NCBI GenBank assembly: GCA_020466095.1
Contig: CM035806.1
Location: 35,004,060-35,068,059, forward strand
Reading direction: 5' to 3'
Length of the DNA: 64,000 nt
Source: Chlorops oryzae
Lineage: Eukaryota > Arthropoda > Insecta > Diptera > Chloropidae
A program made the translations under genes and the position numbers. Below the pieces are notes generated by a model. The model was given only the letters and a program-made list of their open reading frames with translations. It was not told the origin of the DNA and did no database searches. Below are positions 23,464-33,752 of the stretch, in pieces (within the stretch, counting starts at the first letter, position 1; each line of letters starts with the position of its first letter).

Positions 23464-25006
23464 GCAATATATATGCATATCGCACCCTTGCTCCTAAACT
23501 GGCACAATTCAAAATTTTCCAAAATCGACTTTTTTCCATATATCAAGTCATTATACATGTCTTTAACTACTGCAAAAATTTCATTCGCATTACTATCTTC
23601 CTAAACTCAAAAAATAACTTTATGCCAGTTTTGATGCAAGTTGCACTACCTCTTCAGTTTGACTTAAAGAGTAATATTTTGAATTATGCCAAGGTGTCTT
23701 TGCAAAGTAGATAGACTTTGTTGCACATAAAGTGAACTAATTTAAAATGTGCCACTTTCGCGCAACTAAATTATCACATTTGTGGTGTACCATTATGAAT
23801 TGTGCTGATTTAGTCGCAAAAAGTGGTTTCATTTGACTGTTCTATTATAAGTTATGCCATTATAGATCAAATAATACCGATTGACATAAGTTTTTCAAAA
23901 ATTATTTGTTTTAAAGCAAAAATCAAACTACCATTAAGTTTTTTATATTGCGATAGATACTTGTTTTTTTTATTATTTCTTGATATGGTTTTTTTAAAAC
24001 ATTGCATTTCTTTTTATTGATTTCAGTGAGTTCTTTTTTAGTTGTGCCTTTTTAACTACAAAAATTGAGTTCTTTTTAAATTGTGCCTTTTTAACTACAA
24101 TAATTCGTGTTCTTTTTTAAGTTGTGCTTTTTAACTGCGAAAATTAAAATTTTGGAAGTTTTATGCTGCTTACAGACTGTTGCATTTAACTGACTTACTT
24201 TGATTCATATTATAAAAATGTAATAAATGATTAGTTCTATATATAAGCAAAATGTTTATTTATATTGTTGTTCTTTCTCAGTTTTTGCAGGTAATAATAA
24301 TGCTGCTTTTAAATTAAAATCTGAATTGAGTACCAAAAAAGAAAGTGTTGCAAAATGAAACAGCTAAACTCATGATTTTATTTCTGCATTAAAGAGGGTT
24401 AAATTCAGGTTAAATGCAGCGATAAATGCTAAATTCATAACAGCTAAATTCAGTTAAATGCAAAAGTCTGTAAGCAGCATAAAACTTCCAAAATTTTAAT
24501 TTTCGCAGTTAAAAAGGCACAATTTAAAAAAGAACTCGAATTATTGTAGCTAAAGTGGCACAATTTGCAAAAGAACTCGAACTGTTGTAGTTAAAGAGGC
24601 ACAAAGGTTTCATATCACCAAATTCTTCGCAAAATAGAAAACAAAATTGAAAAATATAAAGTAGGTATAGAATTTCCTTTAATAATAATACCATAATATG
24701 GTCTGATTTGGTCAGAACCATCAATTTTATTTAGTCTATGCTCGTTTTTTTTTTACTGTATTGCAAGGCTTCGGTACATTTATTAAATAATTTTAAGAAT
24801 AAACATTTTTTGCAGTTAAAGGGACACAATTTAAGTTGAGACAGTGATTTTGACAAAAAATGGACCTCCTCACTAGTGTAACACTTTTTCCTTCCGTACT
24901 TCACCAGGTCTTCTATAAACTGTTTTTTGCTTCTACTGAAAATTTGATTTTTTTGAATTGTGCCAGTTTAGGAGCAAGGGTGCGATATATGCAAATATAT
25001 CCTCAT
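23464..25006. mobile_element. Inverted-terminal element with GGCACAATT subterminal repeats (~1.5 kb)
   Basis: The block CGCACCCTTGCTCCTAAACT then GGCACAATTCAAAA at 23481-23515 is present in reverse complement at about 24947-24984, and the adjoining AT-rich ATATGCATAT-like sequence is also partly mirrored. A second, inner inverted pair (24005-24185 against 24470-24610) carries TAAGCAGCATAAAACTTCC. Words of the type TTGTGCC(T)TTTTAACTAC recur many times in both orientations. The exact ends and target duplication are not clear, and no transposase was seen. Confidence 0.55.
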
Positions 25007-25415
25007 TCAAAGGGCAAAGACAATGGGCGGTTGTCACCGTATATCCAATGAAGGCTTCAATTCAAATTGCCACTATCTATCTATCCAATGTGTTGCTCTA
25101 TGAAAATTGTTCGTTGTTCTCCCCATGAATGTCAAATCGAATCGCCAACTAATATAATTATTTTTCTTAATAAGTATACGTAAAGTTTATTACAATCACA
25201 AAGTATATTTTATATAATATGCATATTCTTATAAAGTCCATTCCTTAAAACGATGAACTCGCGTGTTGACAAATACACAAATAAAAATGTTTCTTACGTT
25301 AGGTATATATATATATATTGATTTATATAACTTAGGTTCATATTCGATGAATTTTTGAGACATTTTCACTGAATTGATTGAGATAGCTTATTATTTTTTT
25401 TTTTATTTTTTTTTT

Positions 25416-26707
25416 TTATTTTCTTCCCAAAAGTTGTAAGACGCGTATGAAAATTTGAATGATATCGATGTACAAATTGAGTGCAGCAAAGACGTACTCT
25501 TCCGGGCTAATGCTGTATTTATGTTGTCCTCCAATCATAATCTGTGTATCGAATATTAGATACACACATGCCAAGAGTCCAAAAATGCCAGCGTACAATG
25601 TCTCCATAATTTGCGATCTCATAAAAGCAAGACCGAATCCAAATATGAATAGGAACATTATCGAAAGTAGTAGGAATCCACCCAAAACAGTGAAATCATA
25701 TTTCGTTTGCATGGCATAAATTGATAACGAGAGACATAATACTGCGGTGATTCCAATAGCTAGCAGGACCGTATTCCGTTCAAAGTAGCTCGCAAGATTT
25801 CCAACCAAAAACGATTCAGCCACCGTAAATAGTCCCAAGCATATGAAATTCAATGGATATGTACGTCTGGCTGTTTCGCAGCATGTCATGGCAATGAGTA
25901 GAGAAAATAATAATATGACCGACGAGATCAATATGTAAGGATTTTCCTCGCTCAGTTTTTTTAAATGATCATCGAATATAAAAACCATTATAAATCCGAA
26001 TGTTATGGATAATTGGGCCTAAGGAGCGAGAGAAAGAGAGAGAGAGAGAGAGGAGAGTAGTAAAGAGCGATTTTACATTTATCACCAGCAGCCAAAATGC
26101 TGCTTACAAAAGCAATGAACCGTAAAACATTTCGTAGGCCGTAGGCTATTATGCATACGACCTCATATACCATCCCAGTATACTTTTGTTCGAGCGTGAC
26201 CATTTTGTATACCTTGTAGCTATTAATATTTAGGTCGCTTACAGTCTCGTATACTTTGTAGGCGGTAGGCACTGTTGGCCGCTGGGTCTACTACTTTTAG
26301 TCAATCACTTACCATTAGTATCAAATAGACCTTTCGTATAAAACCTCTCCGGATGCTTTCATTTGAAAAGCCAATATTCTTCGGGGTCAAGTCTTCGGGG
26401 TCAATGAATTGTTCAGTGCTTCCAGTTCTTGAGGTCGATACCGATGTCGCCTCCCGGCCATAGGGTACTGGAAAATTATTAAAAATAAGTTTCATGATCT
26501 TCTAATCTATGTTAAAAAGCGCTAAAAATGGTTTCTTTGCAGTCATGCGGAATTCCGGTTTGAAAAATTGGGGACTTCCCAGTGACATTTAGCTTTAGTT
26601 CATGTCCATACTGTGCATTATCAAGCTCTAATTTACAATTTATAATTGTATATAATGCACCAAGCAATAGCCAATATTCATATACTGATATCAAATGCAC
26701 GTTCCAT
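25416..26707 (-). CDS. TMBIM/Lifeguard (Bax inhibitor-1 family) membrane protein, paralogue B
   Basis: Three exons on the minus strand: 26707-26686 (short, start MERAFDI), 26467-26313 and 26018-25416, giving 259 residues. The second and third exons are firm; the 22-base first exon fits phase (1) and a GTATATG donor but is weaker. Exon 2 carries the signature SIRRGFIRKVYLILM; exon 3 starts AQLSITFGFIMVF and holds the remaining membrane segments. Conserved features are ARRTYPLNF (R110/R111), IFDTQIMIGG (D216) and SPEEYVFAALNLYIDIIQIF, whose second aspartate is D244; these aspartates match the family's pH-sensor pair. The protein probably acts in intracellular membranes in calcium homeostasis and cell-death control. 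Intron 2 carries a 203-bp MITE and a GA run (26027-26052). The upstream region, exons 1-2 and intron 1 were copied into the CACTA element at 30554-32115. It is tandem with paralogue A, same strand. Confidence 0.85.
26084..26286. mobile_element. CCCAGCGGC-family MITE, copy 1 (203 bp), TC TSD
   Basis: The right end ..GGCCGCTGGG stops at 26286; the left end is slightly mutated (ACCAGCAGCC from 26084). TC flanks both sides. Internal words GTAGGCGGTAGGC, CGTATACTTTGTAG and ATGCATACGACCTCATATAC are shared with the copies at 36608, 45814 and 54571. It sits in intron 2 of TMBIM gene B. Confidence 0.75.
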
Positions 26708-27020
26708 TTTTTTTGGAAAAATTGCTTAAGCCCGATATAGAATTTAAAGCTTCGCTCTGTAGTTTCTGCTACACTTATAACTATTCAATTTGGAGAATCT
26801 CTCGAACTGAAATACTTGTCAAGTTTTATTCTTAAACAAAATATTTAGTACATATATAGTATGGCTGGCAGGCCTAATACATGTATACATACACCTCTCG
26901 GAATGCATTTATGCAAGTACTTATTCAAGAGTTCTTCATGCATCGTTAACACTCACTATTTGAATTGGACTCAGGATACTCCTCGGAATTTTTCATGTTT
27001 GTGTAAGCCATTTTCACTAG
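26242..27020 (-). repeat. Source copy of a 777-bp inverted duplication
   Basis: This 779-base segment recurs, inverted and nearly identical, at 31231-32007; the few differences include G/A near 26552 and C/T near 26805. It spans part of the MITE, TMBIM-B exon 2, intron 1, exon 1 and about 310 bases upstream of the start codon. The copy at this site is the source, because it is continuous with the rest of the gene. Confidence 0.9.
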
Positions 27021-27083
27021 CTCTGTTCACAACGTCCGAATCGTTATTTATTTTGCAAAAATTACGAAGATTTCACTGCAGAT

Positions 27084-27975
27084 TAGGGATGGGCAAAAAC
27101 ATCGATATTTTTATAACGATATATCGAAAATTTATGCTGATGGAGGCCTTTTACATTAGTCAATAGTTGACCGTCAATTCTCATTTTCACGCTATTTACA
27201 CGTTAAGACATTTCGATAATGAAACAAATTTTCGTATGGCAAGGGAGGCAGGAGGAAGAGAGGAAAACGCTACCACACCACATCCCCGTGCGTCCCTACG
27301 CCCACAAAAAGTGTGTTTCATTATCGAAATGTCTTAACGTGTAAATGTTGCAACTACTTGTCAATCGTTGTTACTCCGCTCAATCCGTCTTTGCTCTCTT
27401 TCGTTTATCGAACTTATCGATGGCTGGGAGCAAATTTCTGACATTTATTTTATTCGTTTTCGTTGTTCGTGGAGACAGCATCGCATGCTATTATATGTTA
27501 TTACTTTTTTTTTATCAATATTTTAGGATCTTACATTCTTGTATGGACCGAAAACTACACAATGCTACAGCGTTTCGATACTTTTTTTTCGAATGGTTAT
27601 TTTATGTTAGCTTAGGGCTCCCTCATTCCAAAAAGGTCATTGGTTTGATGGATTAAAGTAGTGTTTCCGAGATATGGCCCAAAATGTGAAAAAAGTCAAA
27701 GTATGAGCAAAAAATGGCCTTTCTGACCTCATAGAAGCCACAATTACAGTCGTAGGATGGCGTTTAGGCACTTAAAATTTGCGTACGACCTCCACCTGTC
27801 CAAATTAGGTCTATGCGCTTAGCTATCTTATACGGTAATTGAGTTATGGCCCTAAATATGGGGCAAAGTAGAGAAAATTGACTTTTTTCACATTTAGTAT
27901 CGTTTCAGTTTCGACGCTTTTTAAATATATCGATACGATATATATCGATGTATTTTCCCATTTTTCCCATCCCTA
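27084..27975. mobile_element. Non-autonomous hAT element, 892 bp, 8-bp TSD
   Basis: The ends TAGGGATGGG (27084) and CCCATCCCTA (to 27975) are inverted and continue imperfectly into AAAACATCGATA. The 8-bp target CTGCAGAT is duplicated exactly at 27076-27083 and 27976-27983. These are hAT hallmarks. The interior has no transposase and carries a 151-bp perfect-armed hairpin (27195-27345). Confidence 0.85.
27195..27345. mobile_element. Hairpin MITE nested in the hAT element
   Basis: About 32-base arms, TTTACACGTTAAGACATTTC followed by GATAATGAAAC at the left and the exact complement at the right, surround an 85-base purine-rich/C-rich loop. It looks like a separate small insertion or a stable foldback; no clear target duplication was seen. 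Confidence 0.6.
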
Positions 27976-28270
27976 CTGCAGATAACGGCACAGGGCTGCC
28001 AGAAATGTGAAAAAAAAGTCGCCAACCGAAGCCAAAAACCGCCAATATTTTTCTTTAACTGGCGATTTAATAGCCAACATTAGCAATACGGCCAGTGATG
28101 CCACTTTAGCACATTTTCCGATAGATCTAGCGTAATTTTCAACATTGTAGCGCTTGATGTTTATTTCGAAAGAATTATGAATTAAGAATACGAAGAAGAA
28201 GGAAAATATTTATATTATTTTTAGCACACAACAACCAACATTAATCGTCTTGTAAACATTACATTTCCAG

Positions 28271-28524
28271 GAGCACAATCGAATGGCTGCAAGTACAACA
28301 AAAAACCGCAATATCGTTATTCTGGCTGTCATAGTTATGATACATCCGCTTTCAATATTGTCCTCGGTCTGACGTGGCATTGGGACGATACAAAATATTC
28401 ACTGCCCAGTGAACCCTACAGCAACATATTCTACAAAGAAACACTAGAGCAAGCGACCAAAATACTTGAAAATCGACGACGCAACAGCAGCGAAACATCA
28501 GATCATCCCTTTTCGGAAGAATAA
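28271..28524 (+). CDS. DUF1647-like glycosyltransferase-like protein, last exon
   Basis: A 254-base terminal exon: acceptor CATTTCCAG at 28262-28270, stop TAA at 28522-28524. Joined in phase to the exon ending at 12643, it reads GAQSNGCKYNKKPQYRYSGC, then HSYDTSAFNIVLGLTWHWDD and a polar tail ending DHPFSEE. The cysteines and the RYSGCHSYD block continue the conserved C-terminal part of the same family, which supports the long-range splice. The recognised part totals 432 residues. The frame lacks an ATG-initiated long ORF, so simple ORF finding misses it. Confidence 0.8.
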
Positions 28525-30553
28525 TAGGCACACATAATTAATAGAATTCACAATATTGAATAGCTTTACTCCAGGGAGTATTTCGATAAGCTGAAGAGGA
28601 CGAAACAAAAAATTAGTTGCTTACAAAAATTATATTAAAAAATCGTATTAGCTAAAAAAAACCTTTAGAAGAAAAAAGTATCGCAAAGAGATTAAACTTT
28701 ATAAATTAATCAAATTAATTTGAAGTATATATGAAAAATATATCATACGGACGAAATAATTTAATCAATAATCTGAAAAAGGTTCTGTTACGTTTCGGAC
28801 ACCAAAAAATTATAATCAAGCAGTTCACCCTACTCCAATATTTAGAGAAAGACTTGCTACAGTTAAGTTTCTATGAGATCTTATATAATTCCTTTTAGTA
28901 TATCGATCAGTTTACTTTTCCTATGTCTAATGGTTTCTAAACTTTCAATTTTCTATTTTTGAAAAAAACAAAAAGTATACTCAAACCGGGCTCTGGTAAC
29001 ACAATGAATAATTTTTTTTTTTTTAACTGAAAAAAAGTTACAAACTATCGAGTTACCAAGACTGGCGCGAATACCCAAAAATGTATATATCTTTCAAGCA
29101 AAAGGAATTAAAACGTTCAAACCTACGACTATATGACTAAAACTAAACGACTCACATTCGGCTAAATTATAAGTTAATAGTATGAAATTTGAACCACTAA
29201 ATATAATTAGAAACTATATTATACACCTTTTTTTTTTAAATAATTTTTATGTTAAAAGTAGTTGTTCTATGAAAAGAAAAGAACGTTAAAAGTATTAAGA
29301 ACAAGGTTTGAATGACGCAATGATTAGAAAAAAGAAAAAAAAACTATGTATTGGAATTTTATTTGTTTATTTGAGTCGAATAGGATTTTTTTTATTATAT
29401 ATATATATATATATAATATATAGATATCGATTGCCACGCGAAGTAATGGGAAAAATACTATGATATAACGATAAAAACGATTTCAGCGATTTCCATTGAA
29501 CGTATTGAATTATTTTAGGAGCATTCACAGCGTATGTTAAAGCAATTAGTGTGAAGCAGCGGTACTTAAGAGATTTTGTTATACAAAAAACCTTATAACC
29601 TCAGCCAAATTTACGTTGTTCCTTAATTTTCTTTTACATTTTATACACTTATGTATATTCTCTATTCAACGTTTGTACCTTTTGAGAGTTCTAATCAAAC
29701 AAATATATTTTTTTTATATTAGAAATGAACAACCCTTGCGCTGTTATAATTTCGCGTTATATAATAAATCTATATTAAACCTTGTGATTGGAATTCTATT
29801 AACAAAAAGGGTTAACGAAGCGCAAACTTTCCAAGTAGCTTGAGTAATTTTGTTAAACTTAACTATCTTTATAAAACGAGACAAAAGCGTTCCATCTACG
29901 ACTGTGTGTTTATAATTACACTGCACCAAAATATGTTTGAAATTAAATAAATTACAAATTTAATTTCAAACCGAACATTTTCACCATCTAATTTTTCTAT
30001 CGACCTTTTTTTTTTCTTATATAATATAAATGTAGTATGGGTATTCATGCAATCATCGAGGGAGTGAGCTCCAAGCTATACTGCACTGAAACGTTATTCT
30101 GGAACTTTTTTTCAGGTGTTTTAAAAAGATCGCAGAATTCACTCACCAGAAATCCACATGAATCTCCCATCATATCTGAATGCAAGCAAATATTCTACTA
30201 ACTGGCAATACCAAATTTCGCTATTAAAAAGATAATATGCAGCTATTGTTTAGCGGTGTAGTGTATTTAAACAAATAATTGCTGTGCATAATTTAAAAAG
30301 CAAACTAGTTTACTATTAAAATTGATATTCAATAAGTTGATAAAAGAAGCCAAATGTCTTTTACTTCAAATAAAATGAAATTATTAAAAAAAAAAAAGAA
30401 AAGAAATATGTATTTTGGTCTAATGAAATCCAACGCTCATGCAATCGAGATTGCTTTTAAAGATCTCCCAACAGGCTTACTTATCTAACTTTTCTCTGAT
30501 GGACAATAGTCGTTATATTAGCCGCGCACATACGACTAATATTTCGGTAATAA
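28525..30553. other. Intergenic, no further gene seen
   Basis: AT-rich 3' flank of the DUF1647-like gene, including a (TA)n tract at about 29396-29422. The short frames at 29616-29843 and 29744-29929 are compositionally biased and have no recognisable domain. Confidence 0.4.
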
Positions 30554-32115
30554 CACTACACCACAAAAAAAATATCCTCAACATATTATACATCATTTCT
30601 ATGTAAAATTTCCCACTGAGTCCAAATACGAAGTCAAATTGTTCAAAAGTAGAACAGTTTTTGAGATATTCCAAAATAACTGTTTTTTCGGTTATAGAAA
30701 AAGATAACCTCACTTTGTATGTTATATCTCCGGTACTTGTTAACTTGTTTTTATTTTTTTGAAACCGAATGAAAGAGAATTAAATTATGTTTTCTATAGT
30801 GAAAAAGTTATTTAATTTGCTCAAAAACCAAAAAAGTTATTCTTATTCAAAGTATATAATTTGTGTAAATATTCGTCATTTTTTGCTATTTACCAACTTT
30901 CACATGATTTTTTTTTTGACAAAAACTAAATTATCCTCTAAATTTCACCTTGCAGATCGATAGCTTATTTTGTAGCAAAAAAATTTAGAATCGTTTGATA
31001 AAAATTGGTGGAAAATTGACTGAGTTATTTGGAATTTACGAAAAAAAGCCGTTTTTTATTCATTGAAATATTTTCAAACTTCTCATTGATTCACGTGGAA
31101 GAATGTCAAGTAAATAAACTAAAAATGTTTTGATGATGTTTTTTTTTTTTTGCGGTTCGCGTTATTTTTTGTTTCTCGGACAAGAAACCAACAAAAATCT
31201 CCCATCATCGCTTCGTTCCAATACCCAATATAGTGAAAATGGCTTACACAAACATGAAAAATTCCGAGGAGTATCCTGAGTCCAATTCAAATAGTGAGTG
31301 TTAACGATGCATGAAGAACTCTTGAATAAGTACTTGCATAAATGCATTCCGAGAGGTGTATGTATACATGTATTAGGCCTGCCAGCCATACTATATATGT
31401 ACTAAATATTTTGTTTAAGAATAAAACTTGACAAGTATTTCAGTTTGAGAGATTCTCCAAATTGAATAGTTATAAGTGTAGCAGAAACTTCAGAGCGAAG
31501 CTTTAAATTCTATATCGGGCTTAAGCAATTTTTCCAAAAAAAATGGAACGTGCATTTGATATCAGTATATGAATATTGGCTATTGCTTGGTGCATTATAT
31601 ACAATTATAAATTGTAAATTAGAGCTTGATAATGCACAGTATGGACATGAACTAAAGCTAAATGTCACTGGGAAGTCCCCAATTTTTCAAACCGGAATTT
31701 CGCATGACTGCAAAGAAACCATTTTTAGCGCTTTTTAACATAGATTAGAAGATCATGAAACTTATTTTTAATAATTTTCCAGTACCCTATGGCCGGGAGG
31801 CGACATCGGTATCGACCTCAAGAACTGGAAGCACTGAACAATTCATTGACCCCGAAGACTTGACCCCGAAGAATATTGGCTTTTCAAATGAAAGCATCCG
31901 GAGAGGTTTTATACGAAAGGTCTATTTGATACTAATGGTAAGTGATTGACTAAAAGTAGTAGACCCAGCGGCCAACAGTGCCTACCGCCTACAAAGTATA
32001 CGAGACTACTTTTGAACAATTTGACTTCATATTTGGACTCAGTGGGAAATTTTACATAGAAATGATGTATAATATGTTGAGGATAAGAGAATTTTTCAAA
32101 ATTTGTGGTGTAGTG
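30554..32115. mobile_element. CACTA element carrying a captured TMBIM gene fragment, TAA TSD
   Basis: The ends are CACTACACCAC at 30554 and GTGGTGTAGTG ending at 32115, flanked by the 3-bp duplication TAA (30551-30553, 32116-32118). The arms continue as about 100-base imperfect inverted repeats (30554-30652 against 32115-32008). CACTA termini with a 3-bp duplication are diagnostic of the CACTA/EnSpm superfamily. No transposase is present. Between the arms lies a 777-bp near-identical copy of the 5' part of TMBIM gene B, in plus orientation, plus about 575 bases of AT-rich filler (30653-31230). This is the structure called Pack-CACTA or Pack-TE in plants. Confidence 0.85.
31543..31937 (+). pseudogene. 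Captured TMBIM 5' gene fragment (exons 1-2)
   Basis: It contains the start codon at 31543, the 22-base first exon to 31564, intron 1, exon 2 at 31783-31937 and the intact donor GTAAGT. Exon 2 encodes the same residues as the source at 26467-26313, including SIRRGFIRKVYLILM. The captured segment also begins 312 bases upstream of the ATG, so source promoter sequence may be included. The coding sequence cannot make a full protein because exon 3 is missing: after the donor the sequence runs into the MITE remnant and the right CACTA arm. Confidence 0.85.
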
Positions 32116-32629
32116 TAACTGACTCACTCAAAAAGTTGCACGAACGCCACACACGCTACGAATATCAGGTTCAATTTCCTTAGCAGTTTCAGAATTTTTC
32201 TTCACTCCACTACAGTGCCCAGCATCCTCACATGCTCTCGCTTTTGCTGTACATCTTTCAAATGGGATGTCTGAAGAAATTCAGTTTGCTCAATTCAAGT
32301 GAAAATTTGACGCAACTATTAGTGAAAATTTTTTCCAAGCTTAACTTGGCTTGCGGCTGAAAAATATACTGCCGACAAGACTTTACTCTTACCATAAAAA
32401 ATGTTCCTGTTCCTATAACTTGCGTTGCAATTTGTACTAAAATCGTATTTGGCTGTAAGATTTAAATCACTTCTTTATCCGCCATAAATAAGCTAAGTCT
32501 GGCAGCACTGTGGTTGGCATTTAATAGTATCGATTGTATGTTCGATTATTTGGCTATAAATCGATAGTACTTCAAGAAATACATCTTGATTTATCGATAA
32601 GTTTCATGAGTGTGCAAATGTTTAATATA

Positions 32630-33303
32630 GCTGGGGCAGATATAATACGTCATACGTTACCGTTTTTGACAGATAGGTAAGTTGAACTCAGAGCTACTTA
32701 TCAGCGTTGCTCCAATAGATACGTATGTCTCTGTCAACGCAACGCACTAGCAGGGACACAGAAAATACGTCGTACGTCATCCGTCAACATTTTTGACTGA
32801 CAGGTAAGTTGAACTACAGAGCTAATTATTAGCTTTGTCACATTCCGTACGTCTCCGTCAATGCAACGTACCGCAGCTGGGAAACTTTCAACTTTTGACG
32901 TAAGTCGAGTAGTTTGACAGATCGTCGCCTCGAATAACAATAACAAAAATTTTTTGTGGTATTTTTTTGACTTTCACTTTCAATAATACTCTAGCCTTTT
33001 AAGCTATCAAAAATGTGTTTTTATTTGGTAAACTCTTGGACATTTCTCATTAATTTAGAACATTGAAGAAGTGAAATGACTTTGTTCGTACTGTCTGGCA
33101 TGAAAAATTTCCAAATATGTGAAATTTGTCGCTTATAACGTTATTCGAGGCGATGGTTCAGTTGTTTTTGCTGTTTTATTATTTTTTATATTTTTAAATC
33201 ATTTGATATGCAGTGTTATGGCAATAAAAATGTCTTCCGACATTACGTTCATGTCAGTCAAAACAGTGACGGACGAGGTACGACGTATTGTATGTGCCCC
33301 AGC
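32630..33303. mobile_element. GCTGGGGCA-family MITE, 674 bp, TA TSD
   Basis: The ends GCTGGGGCAGATATAATACG and its imperfect complement (CGTATTGTATGTGCCCCAGC) lie at 32630 and 33303, flanked by TA. Subterminal zones repeat ACGTC/GACGTA/CGTACG words and the TTTTTGACTGACAGGTAAG-type block twice on the left. No transposase was seen. Confidence 0.65.
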
Positions 33304-33752
33304 TAATAGTGTATTTGAAGGTTTACCTTTGTGTTTACATATGCTGAAACCGATTGATTGTGTTCGAATTGGAAAGTTAAAAGTCAAAGATGCAGAAGTG
33401 GCGAACTTTTATTGTTTTCAAGTAGCATAACTTCTGTGAACAATGAGAACACTTCGGCGAAAAATCATGTAAAAAGTCCCCAAACCAGGTGAGTGCAATT
33501 AACTCATGATACAAAGAGAGCAGGATAGCGCCACTTCGGGTACCGCTATTTTGTAGTATTCGCATTGTTGTTGTTTCCAATGCTAAAGTATAGTTGTGAC
33601 GTTGGGCTTAACATGCAAAACAACAACAACGAAGCTCTCATTTTGTATTTGGGACATCATCGGGCTGAAGTGGCGCTATCTTGTTTTCTTGTATCATGAA
33701 TTAACTTTTAAAAGCTTTCAAAATATTTTTTTTTTTTTGGTAGTTTCGAAGG

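Larger units (their letters stand above)
12644..28270 (+). other. 15.6-kb intron of the DUF1647-like gene, host of nested genes
   Basis: The intron runs from the GTGAGT donor at 12644 to the acceptor CATTTCCAG ending at 28270. Joining the flanking exons keeps phase (1 into 1) and gives a continuous ...ECLDPI-GAQSNGCKYNKKPQYRY... reading. Inside it lie two complete minus-strand TMBIM genes and at least ten transposable-element insertions, listed separately. Confidence 0.75.

Noticed and set aside
26512..26700. Minus-strand frame MHLISVYEYW... as TMBIM-B first exon
   Set aside because: It has no in-phase donor joining it to the exon at 26467. The overlapping MERAFDI start at 26707 with donor at 26685 fits phase, and this frame is intron 1.
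26861..27166. Plus-strand frame starting MAGRPNTCIHT, also present at 31389-31162
   Set aside because: It is duplicated only because it lies within the 777-bp copied segment. It is antisense to the TMBIM-B upstream region and has no recognisable domain.
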